Source of the DNA: a virus
Reading direction: 5' to 3' (one strand)
IMG/VR virus record: IMGVR_UViG_3300017989_004942
Coordinates: 1-36,337 of that record
DNA length: 36,337 bases
This document shows positions 29,055 to 36,337 of the stretch, one piece after another (the stretch's first letter is position 1; every line of letters starts with the position of its first letter). The notes beneath the pieces are model-generated. The model was not told where the DNA came from. It searched no databases and was given only the letters and a program-made list of their open reading frames with translations. A program made the position numbers and the translations under genes.

Positions 29055-31323
29055 CCCCAGGGCGCTCCGGCCGGCCGAACTGGCTCGGCTCCTGAACTCC
29101 ACGCCGCTGGGCGAGGTGGTGCGCCCGCACGTCATCTACCGCCAGCGCAACCGGGCCGGCTACCGCATCGGGGACGGCAAGACCATCGACCTGGTGCGCT
29201 ACGTCGCCTGGCTCGCGCAGGACCGTCACGCGCCGAAGCCGGAGATGGAGCCGGGCGGCTACGAGGCCCTGAAGGAGCGCGCCCGCGACCGCAACGCCCG
29301 ACTCTCGGCCGCCGGGCGCGACATCGCTCCGCTGCCGGAGATCGTGGACCCCGACCGCAAACAGCGGGCGTCCGGGGACTTCCGCACCTTCTGCGAGGTC
29401 TACTTCCCGCAGACCTTCTACCTGCCCTGGTCGCCGGACCACCTGAAGGTCGTGGGCCGGATCGAGGACGCGGTGCTGCGCGGCGGCCTCTTCGCCCTTG
29501 CCATGCCGCGCGGGTCGGGGAAGACCTCCCTCTGCGAGCGTGCCTGCATCTGGGCGATCCTCTACGGGCACCGCCGGTTCGTCTGCCTGATCGGCAGCGA
29601 CGAGGGCCACGCCGCCAACATGCTCGACACCATCAAGACCGAGTTGGAATCGAACGACCTGCTGCTGGAGGACTTTCCCGAGGCCGTCTACCCCGTGCAG
29701 TGCCTTGAGGGCATCGCTAACCGTTGCGCTGGCCAGCTCTGCGAGGGCCGGCGGACATATATCGAGTGGACCGCCAAGGAGATCGTGCTTCCCACCATCC
29801 CCGGCAGCGCGGCTAGCGGCGCGATCCTGAAGGTGGCCGGCATCACGGGCCGGATCCGCGGCATGAAGCACCAGACCGCCGAGGGCGACTCGTTCCGGCC
29901 CGACCTGGTCATCCTCGATGACCCCCAGACGGACGAGTCAGCGCGGAGCCTCTCCCAGTGCCAGGCGCGGGAGAGCATCCTCGCTGGCGCGGTGTTGGGC
30001 CTCGCCGGTCCTTGCCGGAAGATCAGTGGCATCATGCCGTGCACGGTCATCAAGCCCGGTGACATGGCCGACCGCATCCTGGACCGGGGCCAGCACCCCC
30101 AGTGGCAGGGGGAACGCATGAAGATGGTCTACTCGTTCCCCTCCAACCAGCAGATCTGGGATCGCTACGCCGAGATCCGAGCCGAGAGCCTACGCAACGG
30201 CGGCGATGGCAGTGAGGCGACCGAGTTCTACCGCGAGCGCCGGGACGAGATGGACGCCGGCGCGGAGGTCGCCTGGGGAGAACGCTACAACCGGGACGAG
30301 CTGTCAGGCATCCAGCACGCCATCAACCTGAAGCTGCGGGACGAGGCCACGTTCTGGGCCGAGTACCAGAACGAGCCGCTGATCGAGGAGGCGGGCGAGA
30401 CCGAGCCGCTGGACGCGGACGACATCGCCGGCAAGACCAACGGCCGCCGGCGCGGCGAGGTGCCGGTGAAGTGCGAGCACCTGACGGCCTTCATCGACGT
30501 GCAGCAGAAGGTGCTGTTCTACGTGGTGGCCGCGTGGCAGCCCGACTTCAGCGGCTACGTCATCGACTACGGCACTTACCCGCAGCAGAACCGCAGCTAC
30601 TTCACCGTGCGCGAGGTGGAGCGCACGCTCCGGCGGGTCCACCAGGGCATGGGCGTTGAGGGGACGATCTACGCCGGGCTCGAGGCCCTGACGGGTGATC
30701 TGCTCGGCAGGGAATGGCCCCGGGACGACGGCGCGGTGATGCGGATCGGCCGGTGCTTGATCGACCAGGGCTGGCAGACAGACGTCGTGCACCAGTTCTG
30801 CCGGCAGTCGGAGCACGCCGCACTGCTGATGCCGGCGCGGGGGCACGGGATCACGGCAAGCCAGAAGCCGATCAGCGAGTACGACCGCCATCGCGGCGAC
30901 CGGATCGGGCACCACTGGTGGATACCGAGCGTGACGCGCAAGCGCGCCCTGCGCCACGTCGAGATCGACACGAACTACTGGAAGTCCTTCGTGCACGAGC
31001 GGGTAGGCACGGCCATGGGCGACCCGGGGTGCCTTTCCATCTTCGGCCGGAAGGCCGTGCAGCACCGTCTCTTTGCCGAGCACGTCACGGCCGAGTACCG
31101 CGTCCGCACCGAAGGCCGTGGCCGCACCGTGGACGAGTGGAAGCTCCCCGCCCACAAGCCCGACAACCACTGGTTTGACTGCGTCGTGGGGTGCGCAGCG
31201 GCCGCCTCTATGCAGGGCGTCGAACGTATCGGTGCTTCAGGTCAGCTGCAGAGCGAGCGGAAACGGCTTAAGCTGTCCGAAATGCAGGGAACGCAAAGGA
31301 AGGTCCGGGTTGCCAAGACATGA
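29041..31323 (+). CDS. Large terminase subunit (TerL) with N-terminal Nu1-like domain
   Basis: 760 residues from GTG 29041. Packages DNA into the prohead and cuts it. Residues 1-60 form a Nu1-like domain paralogous to the preceding small gene. The ATPase has Walker A PRGSGKTS (156-163) and Walker B LVILDDPQ (289-296, with the DD pair). The nuclease domain starts about residue 480 with LTAFIDVQQ (Asp486) and ends with HKPDNHWFDCVVGCAAAASM, a C-terminal signature of this terminase type. At 760 residues it is longer than typical (400-650) because of the N-terminal domain. It lies about 15 kb from the portal and on the opposite strand, instead of next to it. Confidence 0.92.
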   Translation: MAQLDPRALRPAELARLLNSTPLGEVVRPHVIYRQRNRAGYRIGDGKTIDLVRYVAWLAQDRHAPKPEMEPGGYEALKERARDRNARLSAAGRDIAPLPEIVDPDRKQRASGDFRTFCEVYFPQTFYLPWSPDHLKVVGRIEDAVLRGGLFALAMPRGSGKTSLCERACIWAILYGHRRFVCLIGSDEGHAANMLDTIKTELESNDLLLEDFPEAVYPVQCLEGIANRCAGQLCEGRRTYIEWTAKEIVLPTIPGSAASGAILKVAGITGRIRGMKHQTAEGDSFRPDLVILDDPQTDESARSLSQCQARESILAGAVLGLAGPCRKISGIMPCTVIKPGDMADRILDRGQHPQWQGERMKMVYSFPSNQQIWDRYAEIRAESLRNGGDGSEATEFYRERRDEMDAGAEVAWGERYNRDELSGIQHAINLKLRDEATFWAEYQNEPLIEEAGETEPLDADDIAGKTNGRRRGEVPVKCEHLTAFIDVQQKVLFYVVAAWQPDFSGYVIDYGTYPQQNRSYFTVREVERTLRRVHQGMGVEGTIYAGLEALTGDLLGREWPRDDGAVMRIGRCLIDQGWQTDVVHQFCRQSEHAALLMPARGHGITASQKPISEYDRHRGDRIGHHWWIPSVTRKRALRHVEIDTNYWKSFVHERVGTAMGDPGCLSIFGRKAVQHRLFAEHVTAEYRVRTEGRGRTVDEWKLPAHKPDNHWFDCVVGCAAAASMQGVERIGASGQLQSERKRLKLSEMQGTQRKVRVAKT

Positions 31324-31342
31324 ACGTCGCGGCCGGCGGCTT

Positions 31343-32842
31343 TCATCTTTGCGCAGGCCGGGAAGGACGCGCCTGGGCGAGGTGCCACGCGTCGCGGGCA
31401 ATCTTGCCGATGCTGACGAGGATGATGAAGAACTCCAGCCGGCCAAGGAACATGCCGGCGATCTCGGTCCAGAGCACTCCCTGGGGAGCATCGGCTGCCG
31501 TAATGCCAACCGACAGCCCTACGGTTCCGAGGGCAGAGGCGAACTCGAAGCAGGATTCCTTCAGCCCGTGGCCATGAGTGGCGATGATGAGGGACCCCGC
31601 CGCGAAGGCTGCGAGGTAAAGGAATACGAAGGTCCCTACCCGCCGCACCTGCGCGTCGTTGAGGAAGCCCTTTCGCTCGCCCCGCCAGACGGGCGTCTGG
31701 ATGACTGCGCCTTCTGGCAGGAACGGCCGCCGTAGTTCCTCGACCAGTCCCCGACACAGGACGTAGACCCTGTACTGCTTGATGCCTCCGGCCGTGGAAC
31801 ACGTCCCGCCGCCGATCAGCATGAGGAGGATCAGCACGATCCAGCCTGCGCCCGCCCACTGCCCATAGTTCGTGGTCGAGAACCCCGTGGTCGTTATGGC
31901 CGTGACTGTCTCGAAGATCGCCACGCGCACGGTCTTCCCCGCCCCCGCGTACAGCCCGCCCGCCATCGTCGCCAGCAACAGGGCAAAGCATATCGGTACC
32001 AGGACTGCCGGCACCCGCAGTTCGCCGTTTCGCCAGAGCGCCCCCCAGCGCCCTTTCAGGGCCACGTAGGCCGTTACGAAGTTGAGGCTGCCCAGGAGCA
32101 TGAGGACGAGGGTCACGACCTCTATCGGCAGCGAATCCCAGTGGCCGATGCTGTCCGAACTGGTGGAGAATCCTCCCGTGGAGACCGCGGTGAAGGCGTG
32201 GTTGACCGCCTCGAAGAGCGTCATTCCCGCCAGACAGTAGGCGAGAATGCCCAGGACCGCATAGCCCGAGTAGATGGTGACAACGAGCCTTGCTGACTCG
32301 CGCACGTGGGGCACGAGTTGTTCGCCGCGCCCTTCGGCTTCGTAGAGCCCGGGGCCACTGGGCCCGGCCAGGGCCGCGACCATGATGATTGCCAACCCCG
32401 CGCCACCCCCGAGTTGCATGACGCTGCGCCACAAAAGGATGAGGTGAGGGGCGGACTCCACATCCACTACCGTCAGTCCTGTGGTGGTCCAGCCACTGAC
32501 CGACTCGAAGACCGCCTGCGTGAAGTTCAGGCTCTCAATGCCGAGGAAAGGCACCGCCGATACGAGGAAGACGGTGACCCAGCTCAGCAGGACGATGACG
32601 CCTCCGTCGGCGACATTGAGCGTTACCGGCTGCTTCGGGCGAAGAAGTCTCCACAGTGCCGCGCCCGCTGCCAACAGGATGAGTGAAGGCCCGATGAACC
32701 AGGGCGCAAGAGGCCATTCCGAGGGCCTGCTGAGGAGGGCGAGAAGCGGTGTCAACGTCATCAGCCCGGCCAGGAGCAGCACCAGGCCGGTGTAGGATAG
32801 GATGGCCTCGTATCTGACTGTGAGGGTCGGGTCCCTGCGCAC
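31343..32842 (-). CDS. trkH: TrkH/KtrB-type potassium uptake channel subunit
   Basis: 499 residues from GTG 32842, an inner-membrane protein with about ten membrane helices in four M1-P-M2 repeats. The four selectivity-filter loops are visible: SGWTTTGLT, STGGFST, TTTGFST and GTVGLSVG. The C-terminal GMFLGRLEFF helix is intact. Works with cytoplasmic TrkA/KtrA gating subunits encoded upstream. Last gene of the operon; its stop is 19 bases from the terminase stop, so the phage junction lies at or near the trkH 3' end without visible damage to the protein. Confidence 0.93.
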   Translation of the reverse strand: MRRDPTLTVRYEAILSYTGLVLLLAGLMTLTPLLALLSRPSEWPLAPWFIGPSLILLAAGAALWRLLRPKQPVTLNVADGGVIVLLSWVTVFLVSAVPFLGIESLNFTQAVFESVSGWTTTGLTVVDVESAPHLILLWRSVMQLGGGAGLAIIMVAALAGPSGPGLYEAEGRGEQLVPHVRESARLVVTIYSGYAVLGILAYCLAGMTLFEAVNHAFTAVSTGGFSTSSDSIGHWDSLPIEVVTLVLMLLGSLNFVTAYVALKGRWGALWRNGELRVPAVLVPICFALLLATMAGGLYAGAGKTVRVAIFETVTAITTTGFSTTNYGQWAGAGWIVLILLMLIGGGTCSTAGGIKQYRVYVLCRGLVEELRRPFLPEGAVIQTPVWRGERKGFLNDAQVRRVGTFVFLYLAAFAAGSLIIATHGHGLKESCFEFASALGTVGLSVGITAADAPQGVLWTEIAGMFLGRLEFFIILVSIGKIARDAWHLAQARPSRPAQR

Positions 32843-32852
32843 GGCTGCCTCG

Positions 32853-33524
32853 CTATCCTTGTTCTCCGGTGAGAGCCCGGAGCGCCGCCCCGTGGTGCCG
32901 GGGCAAAGTGATGAGTATCACGCGGTCTCCGGCCTCGAGCACGGTGTCGCCCCGGCAGACGATAGGGTCTCCGTTGCGCAGCAGGTAGGCAAGGAGCGCG
33001 CCCTGCGGCAACTCAAGATTCCGCAGGGGCTCTCCGAGCACCGGAGAGCTCTCGGGGACCACGACTTCGGTGATGTTCACTTTGCCCTGGCCGACGGGGC
33101 TGAGGTGCACGATGTCTTCGAAGCCGGCCGTCTGCTCAATCAGGCTGGTGAGGACCCTCGCCGTGGAGAAGGCGACAGTAACGCCCAGCCTGCGGAAGAC
33201 CTCTTCATTATCCGGGTCGTTCACCAGAGCAAGGATTCTGGGCACGTGGAAGTGGAGGTCAGCGACCTGACAGGCCACCAGGTTGTCCTGGTCGTTCGGT
33301 GTGACGGCCACGAGCACATCGGCCGTGTTGGCTCCCGCGTCCTCGAGCACCGAGGGGAAGGTTCCGTCCCCGTGCACGACCGTTGCTTTCAGTCGCCGTG
33401 CCAGCTCGTCGCACTCCCGGCGGTCGCGGTTGACGATGGTCGTCCTGTAGCCCTTGGCCGCAAACGTGCGGCAGAGGAAATACACCAGCTCCCCGCCGCC
33501 GATGATCAGGATGTCCATCGTCAT
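32853..33524 (-). CDS. TrkA-like potassium channel gating protein with N and C RCK domains
   Basis: 223 residues (start at 33524, or MDILIIGGG two codons in). The N-terminal Rossmann domain has the nucleotide motif IIGGGELVYFL and a GDGT loop (VVHGDGTFPSVL). The TrkA-C domain lies from about 135 to the end (VVVPESSPVLGEPL, RGDTVLEAGDRVILI). It binds NAD(H)/ATP or c-di-AMP-type ligands and gates TrkH. Overlaps the preceding TrkA-N gene by 4 bases (ATGA). Confidence 0.9.
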   Translation of the reverse strand: MTMDILIIGGGELVYFLCRTFAAKGYRTTIVNRDRRECDELARRLKATVVHGDGTFPSVLEDAGANTADVLVAVTPNDQDNLVACQVADLHFHVPRILALVNDPDNEEVFRRLGVTVAFSTARVLTSLIEQTAGFEDIVHLSPVGQGKVNITEVVVPESSPVLGEPLRNLELPQGALLAYLLRNGDPIVCRGDTVLEAGDRVILITLPRHHGAALRALTGEQG

Positions 33525-33964
33525 TCTCCTTCCTGCACTGCTTCCGTGAGCTTGCCGAGCCTGTCGAGGAATACCTCGCCCGCAATCGTGGTGGGACAGA
33601 TCGTCTCCACGCCGAGGGCCTGGTAGATACTGCTGCGCTCGGGCTCGAAGACGCGCGCGATCACGGTTGGGACCTCAAAGACCTTCCGGGCGACCTGGCA
33701 GACCATCAGGTTCACGTTGTCTTCCCGCGTGGTCGCGATCACGACGTCGGCCCTGTCCGTCTTGGCCTCTTTGAGCACGGCGAACTCGGTGCCGTCGCCG
33801 GTGACCCGGAACCCGCTGAATCCGTCCGAGAGAGCCCCCAGAGTCGATTCATCGGAATCGATGACCACGATGCTGTGCCCTTCGTGGCTCAGCCGATTGG
33901 CAAGGAACGAGCCCAACCTCCCGCAACCCACGATCACGATGTAGAGGCTCTTTCCCACGAGCAT
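33521..33964 (-). CDS. TrkA N-domain protein (single RCK domain)
   Basis: 147 residues from ATG 33964, directly after the response regulator stop (TGAATG). Rossmann motif VGCGRLGSFLA (12-22), acidic end of strand 2 in VIDSDES, and RVTGDGTEF. There is no TrkA-C domain, so it probably pairs with the two-domain protein encoded next. Twin TrkA genes beside one trkH occur in several bacterial groups. Confidence 0.88.
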   Translation of the reverse strand: MLVGKSLYIVIVGCGRLGSFLANRLSHEGHSIVVIDSDESTLGALSDGFSGFRVTGDGTEFAVLKEAKTDRADVVIATTREDNVNLMVCQVARKVFEVPTVIARVFEPERSSIYQALGVETICPTTIAGEVFLDRLGKLTEAVQEGE

Positions 33965-34672
33965 TCAATCCTCCTCGGCTTCCTGGCCTTCCTCTTCTCC
34001 CTCTTCTTCTCCGAAGTCCATCTCTTGGTCGGGGTCCCACCCGCTCAGACGGTGCAGGTTGTTGCGGGCGGGCTCGTACGCGGGATCAAGGGAAATGGCC
34101 ACGCGATAGTGGTGAGCCGCAGTCTTCTTGTCCTCCTTCATCTCCAGCAGCAGGCCGAGCAGGTTGTGCGCCTCGGGACGCGAGGAATCAAGGGCTGCCG
34201 CGCTCTTGGCCTGCTCGATGGCCGCATCGTAGTGCTTCTCCTGTATGTTCTTCTTGGCCAGTTCGAGCTTCGATTCGTAGTCCGTGGCATCCGCCTTGGA
34301 CAGCTCCCCGCGGCGAAGGACGGTAGACACGAGCTCTCGGATTTCGTCTGGCGAGAACGGCTTCTGCACGTAGTCTACTGCGCCGAGCTTCATCGCCTCC
34401 ACGGCGGACTCGATGGTCCCGTAGGCGGTGATGATAATCACGCGGATGTCGGGCCTTACCTCGGCGACCTTCCGCAGCATCTCCATGCCGTGCATGCCCG
34501 GCAGGCGAAGGTCCAGCAGGACAAGACCGAAGTCCTTCTTCTCCAGTTTCTCCAGCGCGTCCTCCGCGTTCACCGCCGTATCGGTCTCGACTTCAAGGGG
34601 CCTGAGCGCTTGAGAAAGCGTGAGGCGTATGTTCTTCTCGTCGTCCACAATGAGGATCGGTTTCTTCTCCAT
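33965..34672 (-). CDS. Response regulator with TPR-like output instead of a DNA-binding domain
   Basis: 235 residues from ATG 34672. Receiver domain 1-120: acidic pocket in VDDEKN (8-13), phospho-acceptor Asp in LVLLDLRLPG, conserved IITAYG and Lys in VQKPFSP. After a linker, about 70 residues form two or three TPR-like helical repeats (AIEQAKSAAALDSSRPEAHN, HYRVAISLDPAYEPARNNL), and the end is an acidic tail. No helix-turn-helix is seen, so it likely acts by protein contacts. It lies between its kinase and the trk genes, in one coupled operon, which suggests control of potassium uptake or osmotic response. Confidence 0.9.
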   Translation of the reverse strand: MEKKPILIVDDEKNIRLTLSQALRPLEVETDTAVNAEDALEKLEKKDFGLVLLDLRLPGMHGMEMLRKVAEVRPDIRVIIITAYGTIESAVEAMKLGAVDYVQKPFSPDEIRELVSTVLRRGELSKADATDYESKLELAKKNIQEKHYDAAIEQAKSAAALDSSRPEAHNLLGLLLEMKEDKKTAAHHYRVAISLDPAYEPARNNLHRLSGWDPDQEMDFGEEEGEEEGQEAEED

Positions 34673-34693
34673 CGCTTCTCTCCCTCTCAAATG

Positions 34694-36337
34694 TCACTCG
34701 GCGGCGGGCAGGCTGAAAGTGAAGGTGCTGCCCTTGCCCACCTCGGATTCTACCCAGATGGTCCCGCCGTGGGCTCGCACGATCTCGCGGCATATCGCCA
34801 GACCCAGCCCCGTGCCTTCGCTCTCGGCACCGCCGACCTTCACGAACTTGTCGAATATCTTGGACTGGTGCTCCTCGGGGATGCCGGCCCCGTCGTCGCT
34901 AACGGAGATGTAGACCTGCCCGCGTCCGCTCTCGGCAGAGACCCGGATGTGGCCGCCCGGGTCAGTGTAGCGCAGGGCGTTCGTGATGAGGTTGGTCAGA
35001 ATCCAGCTCACCTTGTTCGCGTCCGCCCGCACCTCGGGCACGTCGTCAGGCACTTCGACAGCGAGTTCAACGGATTTCTCTTCTGCCTGATTCTTCAGAA
35101 CGGAGATGGCCTTGTCCACGACGATGCTCACCGGCACACGGGTGAAATCCATCTCCACCCGCCCGGATTCGATCTTCGAGAGGTTCAGCAGGTCCTTGAG
35201 GAGCGCCTTCAGGCGGTGCACGTCCTCGTGCGCGGCTGAAAGCAGTTCCATCTGCTCGCGGCTCAGCTTGTCCGGCAACTGTTCTCGAAGCAGGTCCACG
35301 CTCATCTCGATGCCGGTCAGGGGCGTTTTCAACTCGTGAGAGGCGGTCATGATGAACTCACTCTTAAGCTTCTCCAGTTCCTTGAGCCTGGTCACGTCCC
35401 GAAGGACGAGCACCACGCCCCGGAGAACCGCCTCGGAGGCCTGCACGGGCACGATGGAGAACAGGAAGTGATGCGTCTCTTCGCCCCGCGTGATGCTGAG
35501 GACGTCCTCGCCTTCCGCGATATCCGAGGCCCGGCCGGACTCCACGGTCTGCCTGACGCGGCCGAACAGCCTCTCGTTGTTAACAACCTCCAGGAAGTGC
35601 CGGCCCTGTGCTTCCGACCGCTCCACGTTCAGCGCCGTGGCGGCGGCGCGGTTCATGTTGCTGATCCTGAGTTCCTCGTCCACTACGACGATCCCGTCGT
35701 CTATGGAACGGATGATGGCGTCGCTCTTCTGCTTCTCGGTGACGATCTGCTGGAGGTTCATGTCCCGGTAGGAGCGCAGCTTGCTCACCATGGCGTTGAA
35801 CTCCCCGGCCACGCGCCCGAGCTCGTCGCTCGACTTCGCCGGGACCGTCGCATCGTAGTTGCCCTCCGCAACCTGGCGGGCCGCCTCGGTCAACTCCCGA
35901 AGCGGGCGCACGAGCAGCCGCGACAGGAAGAGGCTGAAGCCCACGCCGGCGATGATAGCCGTTAGGCCGATGGCCGTGATAGACCACAGAGCGCGCTGTG
36001 CGACCGTCTCGGCTCGGTCGCTGGCCTCGTACATCGTCTGCTGGTTGATCTCGCGCAGACTGGCGCATGCGTCCCGCACGTTAGTGAAGGCAGGCTGCAG
36101 CGTCTCGTGGTAGAAGCGGGCCACCTCGTCCCGGCTGCCGCCGCTGGCCAGGTCCCTGATGTTGGAGAAGCCGACCAGGTAGTCTGAGTAGCCCGCGGCG
36201 ATGCTCTCGACAATCTCCTTCTCGCCGCTTATGGTGATGTTGTCCCGGGCCCGCGTGAGCGACTCGTAGAAAGCGCCTTCGTTCTCCCGGAAGTTCGCCA
36301 GCGCCTCGTCGCCGAATCCCAGGATGAGCAGGAGCGT
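34694..36337 (-). CDS. Membrane sensor histidine kinase (HAMP-PAS-HisKA-HATPase), partial
   Basis: At least 547 codons; the frame is open to the window edge, so the N-terminus with the first membrane helix is missing. In order: extracytoplasmic helical sensor domain, second membrane helix (ITAIGLTAIIAGVGFSLFL), HAMP (RPLRELTEAARQVAEGNYD), PAS (IIRSIDDGIVVVDEEL), HisKA with phospho-His in ASHELKTPLTG, then HATPase N, G1 (DDGAGIPEE) and G2 (GTGLGLAI) boxes. KinB-like organisation. Coupled to the response regulator gene downstream. Confidence 0.93.
   Translation of the reverse strand, partial: TLLLILGFGDEALANFRENEGAFYESLTRARDNITISGEKEIVESIAAGYSDYLVGFSNIRDLASGGSRDEVARFYHETLQPAFTNVRDACASLREINQQTMYEASDRAETVAQRALWSITAIGLTAIIAGVGFSLFLSRLLVRPLRELTEAARQVAEGNYDATVPAKSSDELGRVAGEFNAMVSKLRSYRDMNLQQIVTEKQKSDAIIRSIDDGIVVVDEELRISNMNRAAATALNVERSEAQGRHFLEVVNNERLFGRVRQTVESGRASDIAEGEDVLSITRGEETHHFLFSIVPVQASEAVLRGVVLVLRDVTRLKELEKLKSEFIMTASHELKTPLTGIEMSVDLLREQLPDKLSREQMELLSAAHEDVHRLKALLKDLLNLSKIESGRVEMDFTRVPVSIVVDKAISVLKNQAEEKSVELAVEVPDDVPEVRADANKVSWILTNLITNALRYTDPGGHIRVSAESGRGQVYISVSDDGAGIPEEHQSKIFDKFVKVGGAESEGTGLGLAICREIVRAHGGTIWVESEVGKGSTFTFSLPAAE

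Larger units (their letters stand above)
1..31342. mobile_element. Prophage, or two adjoining phage-derived elements
   Basis: Phage head, tail, replication, recombination and packaging genes run without a host gene from the left edge to the large terminase stop at 31323. The next gene, trkH, is chromosomal. The left end lies outside the window. Structural genes are left of a tRNA-Pro and all minus strand; recombinase, replication and large terminase genes are right of it. The two halves complement each other: the left has portal and capsid but no large terminase, and the right has the large terminase but no structural genes. This suggests one phage. However, a tRNA-linked recombinase normally marks an element end, so two adjacent elements remain possible. 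I see no endolysin, holin or MuA/MuB transposase in the window. Confidence 0.8.

Noticed and set aside
1-31323. Mu-type transposable phage
   Set aside because: Head genes are Mu-like, but no MuA/MuB-type transposase or Mu ends can be seen in the window, and a serine recombinase is present.
31300-31400. A second copy of the tRNA-Pro 3' end as attR
   Set aside because: Compared by eye with 14680-14730; no shared stretch long enough to be convincing was found.

Overview
The window is GC-rich bacterial DNA. It holds most of a tailed-phage genome (a prophage, or two adjoining phage-derived elements) from base 1 to about 31,323, followed by ordinary chromosome. The organism cannot be named from this sequence. 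The chromosomal flank is a histidine kinase / response regulator / TrkA / TrkA / TrkH operon. The DNA also carries short dispersed repeats (HEGHEG-type, RRQKAEG-type and GTAGCGCCGGC-type) of a kind I recall from large GC-rich genomes such as Planctomycetota, Armatimonadota and related lineages; that is only a hint.

Layout. (1) 1-13,938, minus strand: a tightly coupled late operon read right to left. Its order is small-terminase-like protein, small membrane protein, Mu-type portal fused to Mu F-type head protein, Mu I-type protease with an internal scaffold start, two tandem decoration proteins, Mu T-type major capsid protein, Mu gp36-like and gpG-like connector proteins, tail terminator, tail tube, overlapping G/T chaperones, tape measure, and distal-tail genes running off the left edge. 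With no sheath gene, this reads as a Mu-like head on a long non-contractile tail. No MuA/MuB transposase is present. (2) 13,939-14,631: mostly non-coding, with a promoter candidate and chromosomal-type repeats. (3) 14,632-14,710: tRNA-Pro(CGG), overlapped on the opposite strand by the 3' end of a large serine recombinase. The recombinase is the last gene of a three-gene operon (sigma-like protein, small protein, recombinase). (4) 17,012-17,309: divergent control region with palindromic operator candidates. (5) 17,310-24,218, plus strand: recombination and replication genes (RecE-like nuclease, Sak4-like ATPase, DUF669, RusA, zinc protein, RadD-like helicase, Prim-Pol/DUF3987 primase-helicase), ending in an iteron-like array that looks like a replication origin. 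(6) 24,585-31,323: ParB-methyltransferase, an opposite-strand RES-domain protein, a cluster of small minus-strand genes ending in a clear terminator, then a small terminase-like protein and the large terminase. (7) 31,343-36,337: host potassium uptake and two-component genes.

The early module would copy and recombine the phage DNA, the methyltransferase would mark it, TerL/TerS would package it, and the minus-strand operon would build the particle. The most unusual features are Thr/Ala/Pro-rich C-terminal tails on several consecutive virion proteins, the large terminase lying about 15 kb from the head genes on the other strand, a recombinase and tRNA in the middle of the phage genes instead of at an end, the iteron array, and an isolated RES-domain cargo gene. 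The portal N-terminus looks frameshifted and shortened, so the element may be defective. Many start sites were set by ribosome-binding sites and stop/start overlaps. All functional calls rest on recognising families by eye; no searches were run.
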